This document shows positions 8,601-17,992 of a DNA stretch of 64,000 nucleotides, one piece after another. The number at the start of each line of letters is the position of its first letter. Positions within the stretch are counted from its first letter, which is position 1. Origin of the DNA: Candidatus Hemicellulosilyticus sp. P3 (GTDB lineage Bacteria > Bacteroidota > Bacteroidia > Bacteroidales > P3); the NCBI GenBank assembly GCA_001543385.1, contig LPNH01000006.1, positions 1-64,000 of the forward strand. Reading direction: 5' to 3'. The translations under genes were made by a program, and so were the position numbers. The notes beneath the pieces are model-generated. The model saw nothing but the letters and a program-made list of their open reading frames with translations. It had not been told where the DNA came from and ran no database searches.

Positions 8601-10648
8601 AACACGGTGTATTGTCTCGGAATGGAGGGGTCAATCTCGGCATACTTCTCACCATAGTTGTTGGAGGCGGGGTTGTCGTAGGTGATATAAAGCATCACCT
8701 CGTTGCTCATCTCCCTGACCACAAGCGTAGGTGCGTCCGGTCCGTCAAGAACTTTGAAGCAGTTGTCGAACAGCGCTTGGCAGACATCGTCGATTTCACG
8801 CAATAACTCGACAGACGACCAGGCGTTGCCGGACGAAGCCTGGGCAAACGGAATACCGACGGTGATGTAGTTGACCGCGCCGGGACGCAGGGTGAAGGGG
8901 CCGGCCGATTGCATGAAACGGCGGTCGGAAGGTTGATTGCCCTCATTGGCCTCGCTCCAATATTCTTTGGTGTAGCCGGCAGCCCACGGGTCGACGCCGT
9001 TGGTGCCCCAGTTCCATGGGTCGGAATCGCCGGGGAACATGAAGTCGCACTCCAGGTCACGGATGGCACCCTGCGACTCGTTGAGCCCGTCGCCGCCGAA
9101 CCACATGCGCTGGCCGTTACGCCAACGGCCGCGCAAATAGTTATAGTAGTCGGTGGCTTTGGAGGGCTCGCCGTTTTCACCGGATGAGGAATTGTTGTAA
9201 TAGACAAAACGGCGCATTCCGAAACGTTCGTCATCAATAATGCCGTTGCCAAAATTGACACCGTTGATGGCACAGTTGCCCACGGCATCGTCTTTCTTGA
9301 AATACCAGGCGTTGAGGAAACGGTCGGCGTCCTGTGTCAAGGCAAAGGTATCGTAGACCGTGCGGCCATAGCGGTCGTTACCTACATAGGTGCCATTGGA
9401 ATCCAACTGCTTGTAGTCGTCCAAGACAGCAGAATAGTAGAGGCGCATCTTGTCGATGTCGATCTTGGGGTTGTCCAAGCCGTCGGGATCCATATAGGGG
9501 CCCTGGAAGAAGTCGATACCGACGGCAGGCGGTATGCCGGAGTAGGTGGCCGAGCCGGGTCCGTCGGATTCGTCGCCATTGTAGCAATAGCCCAAACCAC
9601 GACGGACATCGCAACCGACGTAGTCGTCGCCGGCATAACCCAAATCGGGGTCGACCCACTGGCTGAAATAGGTGTCTTTCAAGGTGTAGGTGGAACGGTT
9701 GATGATCTCATACGAGTAGAACGTCATGTTGTTGATGGCGTCGTTCGTGGAGAAGGCGAACGCCTGGGCGCGGATTTCCAAACCGATGGGCTGGCCACCC
9801 GATTCCGTGTGGACATTACCCATGTCGTTGAAGACCCACCAAATGGTCTGGTCGCCTTTGAGCACTTGGTCGGAGAGGATACCTCCGGAGACAATGCCGT
9901 CGGTGGTCTCCATCGTCTCGGCCATCTGCAGTGAACTGCCAGGGTGCGCGGCTTTCCATGTACGAGGGCAGAGTTCATTGTCGAAGTCATAGTAGGGGTA
10001 GTCGCCCTTGCGCCAATCGTAGACACCGTCGCCGTCGGCATCAAAGAAGGGTGCCAAGTAGGAGGAGACGAACTGGTTCTCGTCGTCGTGAGCGGGCCAG
10101 TCTTTGATGACCTGTGCCACGCGCGACTCGTCGAAATCGTCTTTCTGAACGGGGGTGTTACCCGTATAGTCAAACATGCTGCAGAAATCACGCACCTCAT
10201 TCTGGGTGATGATGAAATGTTTGTCGTATTTGTTACACATGGCCAAATCGACGTAGGCGGTGTTGAGCTCTAACGGACCGGGCCAGTAGTCGTCACCGTC
10301 CGAGCCAAAACGCAACGCCGCAATGCGGAGCTGGTCGTTGACGTCGGTGCCGCCAATCCAAAGCGCGGCGCAGTAGAGCGGCGACGTGTTGCCACCCGCG
10401 GGTACATAGTAGCGAGCCACACTGCCGTCGAACCACATGTTGCCATAGGCGTTGATAAGCGCCCTGACGTTGTTGACATTCAACTCAGCCGTACTTTGGG
10501 CACGCTTACAGACCGCCGCTTTGGTTTGCAAGGCAGATCGCTTGGCCTGGTTCTTCTTGCAGGTCGTGCACTCACGGGCTACCGCAACATTCGGGACCGA
10601 CGAGACCAGTATGGCCAGTAATAATAGTCTGCTAAATATATTTTTCAT
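5693..10648 (-). CDS. Large secreted T9SS-type cargo protein, 1651 residues
   Basis: Function unknown. I start at the ATG at 10648, which gives a clean signal peptide (residues 1 to about 24); a GTG at 10666 adds six residues. A CTTC pair near the mature N terminus is followed by the block NVNNVRALINAYGNMWFDG, then ALWIGGTDVNDQLR and DYWPGPL, which I recognise from large Bacteroidetes T9SS-exported proteins. DADGDGVYDWRKGD resembles a calcium-binding loop. The C terminus has a FlgD-like, type-A-sorting-like fold (APNPYYSF, STVVDWDLHNHNGLPIAGGMY) but extends past the usual end with KWFGTMRPVDLNSYHF. It lies between a TonB-dependent receptor and a PorV-like gene, suggesting a joint surface complex; this is inference. 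Confidence 0.75.
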   Translation of the reverse strand: MKNIFSRLLLLAILVSSVPNVAVARECTTCKKNQAKRSALQTKAAVCKRAQSTAELNVNNVRALINAYGNMWFDGSVARYYVPAGGNTSPLYCAALWIGGTDVNDQLRIAALRFGSDGDDYWPGPLELNTAYVDLAMCNKYDKHFIITQNEVRDFCSMFDYTGNTPVQKDDFDESRVAQVIKDWPAHDDENQFVSSYLAPFFDADGDGVYDWRKGDYPYYDFDNELCPRTWKAAHPGSSLQMAETMETTDGIVSGGILSDQVLKGDQTIWWVFNDMGNVHTESGGQPIGLEIRAQAFAFSTNDAINNMTFYSYEIINRSTYTLKDTYFSQWVDPDLGYAGDDYVGCDVRRGLGYCYNGDESDGPGSATYSGIPPAVGIDFFQGPYMDPDGLDNPKIDIDKMRLYYSAVLDDYKQLDSNGTYVGNDRYGRTVYDTFALTQDADRFLNAWYFKKDDAVGNCAINGVNFGNGIIDDERFGMRRFVYYNNSSSGENGEPSKATDYYNYLRGRWRNGQRMWFGGDGLNESQGAIRDLECDFMFPGDSDPWNWGTNGVDPWAAGYTKEYWSEANEGNQPSDRRFMQSAGPFTLRPGAVNYITVGIPFAQASSGNAWSSVELLREIDDVCQALFDNCFKVLDGPDAPTLVVREMSNEVMLYITYDNPASNNYGEKYAEIDPSIPRQYTVLEGIERYPGDTTYTHGDTTFTVQTQLNKTYYYDSVDRQYRFEGYQIYQLKDASVSIADIADETKAQLVAQCDIENYYDEERTLPIATLVNYEKGAGTIMVNGGNQGIRHVFRVTNDKFATGTNTALVNNKEYYFICVAYAHNRFKEYVQDDPTKLDGQKTPYLAGRRDENGGTITPVKAIPHDPISENGGTRVNAEFGISPVITRLEGYGTGGNQLQLLASSIEELMGAEGQPAMAPGEFVNGVMQHPAVIPHPQYAENYGPLSIRVIDPLRLKQGRFVINFEGADSASRWFITNADPTQPVYGDTYRVNSDFVIGRYNEQLFLDLGIAVSIQNPEAMATALECTSNNTKYFYGGFVNESGVVVNSSMNHANSYTQWLSGIPDNDGSSMAFNWIRSGSQYSKGYVTAFTSSNSEVSLTETYLDADYYREYYPKLGTATSNSDYKDRAIDRTNVYESVVGGLWAPYGLVSTMDFHPGFNFTYYMADADRIDSLRQKGLIKSTSTVNAIKRSLMNNQLNTALQFNNLAALPSVRIVFTADTSKWTRCPVLEMCDDRTQSEGNARKFHKRIHKSVNKLGQTVDDLGIAADVNDPNNPAYIDEMGMGWFPGYAISVATGERLNIMFGEDSRYVQYNGRDMMWNPVQTYMEGSSNYILGGRHFIYVMNATTQNFFNLSAYSTTPTFQNYTTPSYDAGRWANQMLGSLDRLMNTVQTGVQFVTLYKGIVGGFDGLPQVYPVRDSVAMLFSSVAWVNMPLVSDDYAFKYPGRDATLNAGYASNGIPCDVTVDIHMKMPYGRYMGPNATSASVVTGETAINNDYPRYLFEIGADLAVETGIGLSSDPSDKDNPRWNMQQEILDKIGVAPNPYYSFSEYETANQLDTKVRFSNVPANTVISIYTVDGTLVRRLGPTTGTSTDVASGVSTVVDWDLHNHNGLPIAGGMYLIHFDVPNIGERVVKWFGTMRPVDLNSYHF

Positions 10649-10678
10649 TTTATTGGATATTATCACGTTAAATCACAA

Positions 10679-13600
10679 TTAGAAATTATACGACAGCGTA
10701 AGCATGATGGTACGCGGATTCGAATAGTTCCAAGAGTTGTTGCGCAGATAGATGGCGTAAATGTCGCGGAACGATGCCGGGTCGACAACGCTGTTGATGG
10801 TGGTCTGCGTCTCGGGGTCGGTGAGGTAGCCGTTGTCGGTGGGGTTGCCGGTGACGGAGAAGACCCCGGTGACGTTACGGATGTCGAAAATATTACGGAT
10901 AGTGAGCGCGGCACGCAACGAAGTGTTGCGCTTGCCAACCTTGATGGGCCAGAGTTTGTCGACGACGACGTCGCAATAGAAGCCCCATGGCAGACGTGCA
11001 CCGCGGTAACTGCCGACGATGGTGGACTGCATGTTGCTGTATGCTTTGGTGTAGGGTCGTCCGGACTGGGCGACAGCCATGATGTTGACACCAAAATCTT
11101 CGAGAAGCTTGATCTCTTTTTTGCGCTTCTCGCCCGTGGTCTTGTCGGTCACCACACGGGTGATGGTGGGACCGTTGTACTTGGCGCCATGGTCGTAGCG
11201 GAAGTCAAGATTGACTTTGAATTCGTGACGACGGTCGTCGGAGATGGGGTTGAGCATCTTCAACGTGGTGTAGCCCTCGCGGATGAGCTCGGTCATCGTG
11301 GTGGACGAGATGCCGGTTCCTTCGGCATATTGCAATGTGTAGTTGGCACTGAGGCTGATGTTCTTGGTCTGGCGCAGTGTGTACTCGAAAGTGAAACCTT
11401 TGATGGTTTTGAAGTCAAGGTTGCCGTAGGAGTAGTAGTTGTTGTTGGGGTCGGCACCGGCGTACTGCACAAGCTGGATGAGGTCACGGGTCTCTTTGTA
11501 GTAGGCGGAGATGCTGACGGCCGACGAGGAGTTGAGCGCCTGCTGGAAGCCGACTTCGTAGTTGGTGATACGTTCTGGCTTCAGGTTGGGGTTGGTGATG
11601 GAGGAGATCTGCGACATGTAGAGGTAGCTCAGGTAACTGGCCTGCCATCCGCTGGAGGGACGACGGGCAATGATGTCGTAACTGGCCTTGAACTGCGAGT
11701 TGTCGCCCACCGGGAATGAGAAGGCGATACGCGGCATGACCACCACCTGCGGCTTGTAGTCCTCGAAAGCCTCTTTGCCCACCGTGTTGTTGGAGTAAGC
11801 CAACTGGCCTTTTTCAGTACGGTAGGGCGTGGGTTTGCCTGTCGTGCCGCTGATCTTGTCGGGCGAGGTGACCTCGACACCGTTGACATCGTACCATACG
11901 CTTCCGTTACGATAACCTTTGATGGTGGGAGTCGTGGAGGAGGCATCGTCGACATAGACGACCCAATCGTCGCCGGCACCGCTGTAGAGCGAAGCTGTCC
12001 CGCCGTTGACAAGGCTGCCGTTGTTGCGGATGTCGCCTACGGTGTAGGTCTCATAGAGCAGATAGGGGTCTTTGAGCACGTATTGGTTGCCGTCGAAATA
12101 GTCGACACGGACACCGACGTTGAAAATCAGATCCTGGAAGTAGAACTGGTCTTGGATGTAGCCGGCCATATAGGTGGGTGAGAAGGCGGGCAGGTAGCGG
12201 TAGTCGCCGTGGCCTTTCGAAGAGGGGTTGAAGAAATCGTCCAAATCCCAGTTGCGGGCGTTGTATTTCTTACCGGTGTGGTCATAACCGTAGTAGCTGA
12301 CATAGGACGAACCTTGGTTGAACAGCTCGTCGGAAGAGAACATCTTGATGCCGCCTGCACGGACAAAGTCTTCGGGGTCGTAACGGTCGATGTCGACCCA
12401 GTCGGTGCTGGTGATGTCCATTCCCAGATACTGACGGAAGGCTATGTCGAATTTTTCCTGTTGATCGGCATTATAAAGCCGGTTGTAGTCGACATAATAG
12501 GTGGAACCTTCCTGACGGATGACGGGATTGCTCTTGTCAAGCTGCTGGATGTGCTTGTTGGCCTCCTGACGCATGAGGGTCCACAGGCCGTAGGCGCCCA
12601 ACGAGTAGTAGGACTCCGAATAGCGGTCGTACTGGAAACCCAACTCGACATCGTGCCCCTTGATAAGGGCCGAAGCCTTGGCCTGCAGGTAGATGTAGTC
12701 AGTCTGCGAGAAAGCGAAGGAGGAGGACTGGACACCGACATTGGTCAGCAGGCCCATATCGGTTGTCGGCGAGTCGCCGTTGGCGAGACCTTTGTAATAA
12801 CGCAGGTTGTCAAAATTGATGAGGTAGGGCGCCAAATCCTCGATGGCGTAAAGTTGCGAAGTGTAGTTGGCCAAAATACGGTTGCTGTTGGTGACCGGGG
12901 TGAACGACGTGATTCTGTCGTACCAGTTATCCTGTTCGCGTGCCGTGATGGTGATGCCGTTGTAGTCGAAAGCGGCCGGATCGGCATAGTTGCGGATTTT
13001 TTCGGTCTCGAAACGTCCGATATAGCCGTATTTGAAGATATCGTCCATGCTCGAACCGAAGTTGGAGTTGTAGGAGCGGCTGACGCTACGGCTGAACATC
13101 GCGGTGATGTTGTACATCACGTTGGAGACGGCAGCGGCGGACTTGCTTTCGGGCAATGTGGCGTCGGCCGCCGGCTCGGGGTCGCGGAAACGCTGCGTGA
13201 AATCGACGGTGATGCCGAAATTATGGTAGTCGGACACACCGCTTCCCTGTCGGCTCATGTTGAGCGGGGAGATGCTGACACTGGGGGTGCGGCTGAAAGC
13301 GAACTCACCGGTGACAGTCAGGGTGGCATAGTCCGAAAAACGGAAGTCGAGGGCACCTTCCAAAGCCAACGAATAGCGTTGCAGGTTGGGCTTGCGGTCC
13401 GCGTCGTCACCGAAATCTTTTTTTGTGAGACGGGTGAACTCGACGAAGTCGCTTGCGTAGAGGCCTCGGTCGACCGAATAGGTCACCAAACCTGTGAGAG
13501 GATCGTAAGAGAGGGGGTTCTCTTCGTAGTAGCGGACTTTTTCATCACGCACCATCTGATAGCGCGAGTCACGCGGACGGTAAAGGCTCGAATTGGCATA

Positions 13601-14440
13601 GGAGCCTTGTCCGGTCAGACGGAAACCGATGAGGGTGCGCTCGGAAGTACCGCCGCCCTCAAGCTCGACTTTCTTTTTCATCACCGGGCCGGTGAGATAG
13701 AGGGTCAGCGCATTGACGAGACGATAGTCGAGATAGCCGTCGTATTTGACAAGGCCTTTGAACTGGCTTGAAGGCGGCTTGAGGGTGATAATCTGGGTAC
13801 CGCCGATGGCCTCGCCGATGCTGGCAGGCGTACCACCCAGGATGACCTGGATCTCGGCGATGGCTTCCTTCGGCACATTGATACCTGTTCTCTTACGGAC
13901 ACCGCCCTGCATGGTGACCATGTTGTCCTCACCACGGGCTGTGCTGGTACCGCCGTCGGAGTAGCCCACGCCACCTACGGCGGCGACAATGCTTTCGACA
14001 GAGGTGCCAGGCATACGGGCAATATCCTCTGTGGACAAGCGTTTGCCGGATTCGGGGGAACCAATCTCAATAATCGGAACTTTGTTGTCGACAATGACCA
14101 CCTCTTCAAGGTTGGTGGCCGTGGGTTCGAGCACCACATCGACAATGGTGAAACCGGAGGCTGTCACTTGAATGCCGTTGCGGACATATTTTTTGTATCC
14201 GACTGAAGACACTTCAATATCATACTTGCCCACAGGGAGCGGCTTGATGGTGAAGATACCGTCAAAGTCGGTCTGTCCGCCTCGGATCTGCTGTCCGTCC
14301 TGTTTGGCAATGACATTGACAAACGGCAGTGGTTCCTTTGTCTTGGCATCGGTAATCGTACCTTTCATAGTACCTTGTGCAAACAGCGAGGAACCCGCTA
14401 TCAGCAGCATCCCGATTGTCATTAGTACTTTTCTAAACAT
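10679..14440 (-). CDS. TonB-dependent receptor with carboxypeptidase-like N-terminal domain
   Basis: A 1253-residue outer membrane transporter-like protein. The signal peptide (MFRKVLMTIG to about residue 22) precedes a CarboxypepD_reg-like domain (about 23-110; GTITDAKTKEPLPFVNVIAKQDG), a plug domain (about 115-230, with MPGTSVESIVAAVGGV and GGTQIITLKPP) and a long barrel ending LSYNF. There is no SusD partner; instead the next genes are a giant secreted protein and a PorV-like barrel. It may therefore act with the exported protein rather than import a glycan. The substrate is unknown. It follows the small gene at 14478 by 37 bp on the same strand, with no promoter or terminator visible between them. 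Confidence 0.87.
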   Translation of the reverse strand: MFRKVLMTIGMLLIAGSSLFAQGTMKGTITDAKTKEPLPFVNVIAKQDGQQIRGGQTDFDGIFTIKPLPVGKYDIEVSSVGYKKYVRNGIQVTASGFTIVDVVLEPTATNLEEVVIVDNKVPIIEIGSPESGKRLSTEDIARMPGTSVESIVAAVGGVGYSDGGTSTARGEDNMVTMQGGVRKRTGINVPKEAIAEIQVILGGTPASIGEAIGGTQIITLKPPSSQFKGLVKYDGYLDYRLVNALTLYLTGPVMKKKVELEGGGTSERTLIGFRLTGQGSYANSSLYRPRDSRYQMVRDEKVRYYEENPLSYDPLTGLVTYSVDRGLYASDFVEFTRLTKKDFGDDADRKPNLQRYSLALEGALDFRFSDYATLTVTGEFAFSRTPSVSISPLNMSRQGSGVSDYHNFGITVDFTQRFRDPEPAADATLPESKSAAAVSNVMYNITAMFSRSVSRSYNSNFGSSMDDIFKYGYIGRFETEKIRNYADPAAFDYNGITITAREQDNWYDRITSFTPVTNSNRILANYTSQLYAIEDLAPYLINFDNLRYYKGLANGDSPTTDMGLLTNVGVQSSSFAFSQTDYIYLQAKASALIKGHDVELGFQYDRYSESYYSLGAYGLWTLMRQEANKHIQQLDKSNPVIRQEGSTYYVDYNRLYNADQQEKFDIAFRQYLGMDITSTDWVDIDRYDPEDFVRAGGIKMFSSDELFNQGSSYVSYYGYDHTGKKYNARNWDLDDFFNPSSKGHGDYRYLPAFSPTYMAGYIQDQFYFQDLIFNVGVRVDYFDGNQYVLKDPYLLYETYTVGDIRNNGSLVNGGTASLYSGAGDDWVVYVDDASSTTPTIKGYRNGSVWYDVNGVEVTSPDKISGTTGKPTPYRTEKGQLAYSNNTVGKEAFEDYKPQVVVMPRIAFSFPVGDNSQFKASYDIIARRPSSGWQASYLSYLYMSQISSITNPNLKPERITNYEVGFQQALNSSSAVSISAYYKETRDLIQLVQYAGADPNNNYYSYGNLDFKTIKGFTFEYTLRQTKNISLSANYTLQYAEGTGISSTTMTELIREGYTTLKMLNPISDDRRHEFKVNLDFRYDHGAKYNGPTITRVVTDKTTGEKRKKEIKLLEDFGVNIMAVAQSGRPYTKAYSNMQSTIVGSYRGARLPWGFYCDVVVDKLWPIKVGKRNTSLRAALTIRNIFDIRNVTGVFSVTGNPTDNGYLTDPETQTTINSVVDPASFRDIYAIYLRNNSWNYSNPRTIMLTLSYNF

Positions 14441-14477
14441 ACTGAGTACGTATTAATTATTATTTTCTTGTTTCTGC

Positions 14478-14831
14478 TTATTGTCTCGTTTCCGCCCAGA
14501 ATGGGTTGTGTAGAATGGTTTGGTGGATGACGGCCCGACGCAGGTCAAAACCGTCTGTTTCGCTGTCGTCCGGCTGCGGAACGACAGCAGATGCCGGCAT
14601 CACAACGTGAGGCGGCTCAACAGAGCTATGTCCGAACTCCCCTTCTGTCGCCGCAGTCTCGTAAGAGAAATAGGGCTCACCCGGAAAAGAATTCTCGTCC
14701 GCGGCATGTGCTGCCGTCTCGGGGTGCACTTCAGGCAACGACCTCAGTTCGTCGAATGCCTTGCGGATTCGCGAACTGATGCGTGTCACAATGGAGACAC
14801 CAAAGAGAAGGATAAGGAGTGTTGTGAGCAT
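14478..14831 (-). CDS. Small membrane-anchored hypothetical protein
   Basis: A 117-residue protein I do not recognise. One N-terminal hydrophobic segment (about residues 2-16, LTTLLILLFGVSIVT) is followed by a basic stretch (RISSRIRKAF) and a hydrophilic, acidic, proline-rich remainder, suggesting a single-pass inner membrane protein with most of its length in the cytoplasm. It starts 19 bp after the secDF stop and ends 37 bp before the TonB-dependent receptor. A role alongside SecDF is possible but unsupported beyond position. The clean spacing on both sides supports a real gene. Confidence 0.6.
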   Translation of the reverse strand: MLTTLLILLFGVSIVTRISSRIRKAFDELRSLPEVHPETAAHAADENSFPGEPYFSYETAATEGEFGHSSVEPPHVVMPASAVVPQPDDSETDGFDLRRAVIHQTILHNPFWAETRQ

Positions 14832-14850
14832 CCGTTGTCAGGGATCAGTG

Positions 14851-17800
14851 TTAAGCGGTAAGTTGTTTGTCTTGTTTGGGTGACACCTCGTAGACAAGAC
14901 TGCACGCCAGACATACCGACGAAAAGACACCGCACAGGACTCCCACCAACAGGGCAAAGATGAATCCACGGATGACTTCGCCGCCAAAGAGGAACATCAT
15001 CAACAGGGTGGCAAAGGTTGTGCCGTTGGTGTTGAAGGTACGCGCCAAAGTGGCGTTGATGGCGTCGTTCATGTGGTCGATGAGTTTGCGTTTGGGGAAA
15101 AGTTTGCGGTTTTCGCGCACACGGTCGAAGATGACCACGGTGGAGTTGATGGAGTAGCCGATGACGGTGAGCACCGCAGCAATGAACGATTGGTCGACTT
15201 CAAGGTTGAAGGGCAGTATGCCCCACAGCAATGAGAAGACACCGATGACCAGGATTGTATCGTGGGCAAGGGCAGCGACACTGCCCACTCCGAAACGCCA
15301 GCTGCGGAAACGGAGCCCGATGTAGACGAAGATGACCAACAGACCGCCAAGCACAGCAAAAATGGATGAACGTTTGAGGTCGTTGGCGATGGTGGCACCC
15401 ACCTGCTCCGCCTGGATGACACCGAGGGGATTGGTCTCGGTGGAGCGGAACTCGTCGAGGGTTATGGGGGCTGCAAAGTAGTCTTTGGTGCCGGCATAGA
15501 GACGACTCATGATTTCATTCTTCACTTCGTCGCCGTCCTCCATGATCATATATTTGGTGGTAATCTTCAACTGGTTACTCGGGCCATAGGTCTTGACCTC
15601 GGGGGCATCGTCGAACTGCCCGGCCAGGCTGGAACGGACTTCTACAGCGTTGACCGGCTGGTCGAAACGCACCACGTAGGTACGACCACCGGTGAAGTCG
15701 ATACCGAAGCTCATGCCGCGGAACGCAAGACTGCCTAAACAAATGACGATAGCTATGGCACCGATTGCATAGAAAAGCTTGCGCTTGCTGAGAAAATCGA
15801 TGTGGACATTGCGAAGGAAGTTCTCGGAGAATGCAAACGAGAAGTTGAGCTTACGTTTTTTGCGCAACATGCCGTCTATGACCAGACGGGTGATAAAGAT
15901 GCTGGTGAAGAGGGATGTGACGATACCGATGCACAGGGTGACGGCAAAGCCCTGAACCGGACCTGAGCCGAACATGATGAGCACCAGACCGAGCAAGAAG
16001 GTCGTCACCTGACCGTCGATAATGGCCGAAAGTGCATTCTTGAAGCCGGTTTCGACGGCATTGGAGAGACTGGAGCCGGCCCGTAGCTCTTCTTTGATGC
16101 GCTCATATATTATAACGTTGCCGTCGACAGCCATGGCCATCGTCAGCACGATACCGGCGATGCCGGGCAAGGTGAGCACCGAACCTATCGAGGCGACGAT
16201 ACCCATCAACAGGAATATGTTGACCAAGAGCGCCACGACGGAGACCCAACCGGCCCGATTGTAAAAGACCACCATGTAGACGAGCACTACGATGAAGGCC
16301 AAGATGAACGAGATGATGCCTTTGTGGATGGATTCCTGTCCCAATGAGGGACCCACCACGGCTTCCTGGACGATGACGGCAGGGGCGGGCAGTTTACCTG
16401 ACTTGAGGATGTTGGCCAGGTCTTTGGCCTCTTCGAGGGTGAAGTCGCCTGTAATGGAGGAATGGCCTCCGGCTATCTCACCATTGACGACGGGTGCCGA
16501 GTATACAAGATTGTCAAGCACGATGGCTATGCACTGTCCGACGTTCTCACCGGTGATGCGTTTCCACTCACGAGCGCCCTCGGTGTTCATCGACATGGAG
16601 ATTTCGTTACCGCCCACGGCGCTGAAGTCCTGTCGGGCATCAGTAATCACTCCGCCGTCGAGCAACGGGGTTGCATCGCGTGTCTCGATTTTGACAGCGT
16701 AGAGCTGGTAGATGTCGACGGTGCCTTTGACGGGCTTGGCGGACCAAAGGAATTTAATCTCACGTCCGTTGATGACTTTCTTCTCAAACGCCATGTTGAT
16801 CATGCGGTCGATGGCGGCACGGTTTTTCTGCGGGGCGTAGCCCACGACAGGGCCTCGGCCGGCCTGTCCGGTGGCACGGTCGACGTTGAGCTCCATCAGT
16901 GCAAAGAGCGGATGCTGTTTGGCTACATCCGGTACGGATTCGCTGGCGGCACTGTTGTCGGCAGAGAGTTTGTCGAGCAGCGAACTGCTGTCGGCGGCAG
17001 CTGTGTCGGAACTGTCGGCCGCCTCGTCTGCGACGGCGCTGCTTTCAACCGCGGAAGCGGCAAGGTTGTCGACCAATTCGAGACGGCGAATGGCATCGGG
17101 GCAGTCGTAGGTGCCCCAAAACTCGAGCTGGGCTGTACCTTGCAGGAGTTTGCGCACACGGTCCGGGTCTTTCACACCGGGAAGCTCGACGAGAATACGC
17201 TCCGACGCACGAAGCTGTTGAATGGTGGGCTGGGCCACTCCGAATTTGTCGATACGCTGGCGGAGGATTTCATAGGTGCGGTCATAGGCACTGGCGGCCT
17301 CGGCACGCACCACGCGCATCACTTCGTCGTTGTCGGCGTCGAGTTTGATCTGGTCGCGCAACTGCGAGTTGAAATAGCTGGCCAAACGGACATTGGGATC
17401 GATGGAAAGTATGGCCTCGTAAAATAATGTGACGAAGTCTTTGTTGGTTGTGCGTTTCTGATTGGCGAGCGCCATGCCGATGGCACGGTTGAAGTTGCTG
17501 TCGGTTGTATTGTTGGCCAACGCCCGGACCACGTCGACGGTGGAGACCTCAAGCATGACGTTCATACCGCCCTTGAGGTCAAGGCCCAGGTTGATTTCAC
17601 GGGCCTGGCAGTAACGGTAGGTCTGGCCTAAATAGACCTTCTCCGTGGCCATAGAATCAAGATATTGGGACTCGTGCGCCACTTGGATGGAGTCGAGAAT
17701 CATCTGCGACACCACCGCATCGTTACCGGCACGTTTAAGCGCATCGGCCTTGACAGCATCTGACGCCACGTAACGCTCGGCTTCGGCCTTGGCGGCGCGT

Positions 17801-17895
17801 TCCACACGGCGTGTGACCAGTGTAAACGAGAGCTGATAGAGGCATACAAGCACGAAGGCCCATGTCAAGAATCTAATAAGTCCTTTATTCTGCAT
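14851..17895 (-). CDS. secDF: Protein translocase SecDF fusion
   Basis: A 1014-residue fusion of SecD and SecF, the usual Bacteroidetes arrangement. It uses the proton motive force to complete Sec-dependent export from the periplasmic side. SecD: transmembrane segment at about 8-26, the GLDLKGG motif at residues 104-110, P1 region, then the export membrane domain. SecF: starts near residue 700, with GIDFTGGRTYVVRFD and a second six-segment membrane domain. The P1 loop carries an alanine/serine/aspartate-rich insert (around AADSSSLLDKLSADNSAAS). A promoter lies at 17943-17973, and the downstream genes follow closely on the same strand. Confidence 0.95.
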   Translation of the reverse strand: MQNKGLIRFLTWAFVLVCLYQLSFTLVTRRVERAAKAEAERYVASDAVKADALKRAGNDAVVSQMILDSIQVAHESQYLDSMATEKVYLGQTYRYCQAREINLGLDLKGGMNVMLEVSTVDVVRALANNTTDSNFNRAIGMALANQKRTTNKDFVTLFYEAILSIDPNVRLASYFNSQLRDQIKLDADNDEVMRVVRAEAASAYDRTYEILRQRIDKFGVAQPTIQQLRASERILVELPGVKDPDRVRKLLQGTAQLEFWGTYDCPDAIRRLELVDNLAASAVESSAVADEAADSSDTAAADSSSLLDKLSADNSAASESVPDVAKQHPLFALMELNVDRATGQAGRGPVVGYAPQKNRAAIDRMINMAFEKKVINGREIKFLWSAKPVKGTVDIYQLYAVKIETRDATPLLDGGVITDARQDFSAVGGNEISMSMNTEGAREWKRITGENVGQCIAIVLDNLVYSAPVVNGEIAGGHSSITGDFTLEEAKDLANILKSGKLPAPAVIVQEAVVGPSLGQESIHKGIISFILAFIVVLVYMVVFYNRAGWVSVVALLVNIFLLMGIVASIGSVLTLPGIAGIVLTMAMAVDGNVIIYERIKEELRAGSSLSNAVETGFKNALSAIIDGQVTTFLLGLVLIMFGSGPVQGFAVTLCIGIVTSLFTSIFITRLVIDGMLRKKRKLNFSFAFSENFLRNVHIDFLSKRKLFYAIGAIAIVICLGSLAFRGMSFGIDFTGGRTYVVRFDQPVNAVEVRSSLAGQFDDAPEVKTYGPSNQLKITTKYMIMEDGDEVKNEIMSRLYAGTKDYFAAPITLDEFRSTETNPLGVIQAEQVGATIANDLKRSSIFAVLGGLLVIFVYIGLRFRSWRFGVGSVAALAHDTILVIGVFSLLWGILPFNLEVDQSFIAAVLTVIGYSINSTVVIFDRVRENRKLFPKRKLIDHMNDAINATLARTFNTNGTTFATLLMMFLFGGEVIRGFIFALLVGVLCGVFSSVCLACSLVYEVSPKQDKQLTA

Positions 17896-17942
17896 CTCTT
17901 AAAGTTTAAAGTATTATTTATCCATAGTACACTTTGAACGTG

Positions 17943-17973
17943 CAAAGATAGTATTTTTTATTGACACGGCAAA
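17943..17973 (-). promoter_or_regulatory. Promoter of the secDF operon
   Basis: On the minus strand TATCTTTG (17943-17950) is preceded by TTTG (17970-17973) with a 19-nt gap, an excellent Bacteroidetes -7/-33 pair 47 nt before the secDF ATG. Confidence 0.75.
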
Positions 17974-17992
17974 AGCACCGCCAAAAAAAAGG

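Noticed and set aside
12209-13771. 520-codon open frame opposite the TonB-dependent receptor
   Set aside because: Antisense shadow with no recognisable domain; the receptor is firmly identified on the minus strand.
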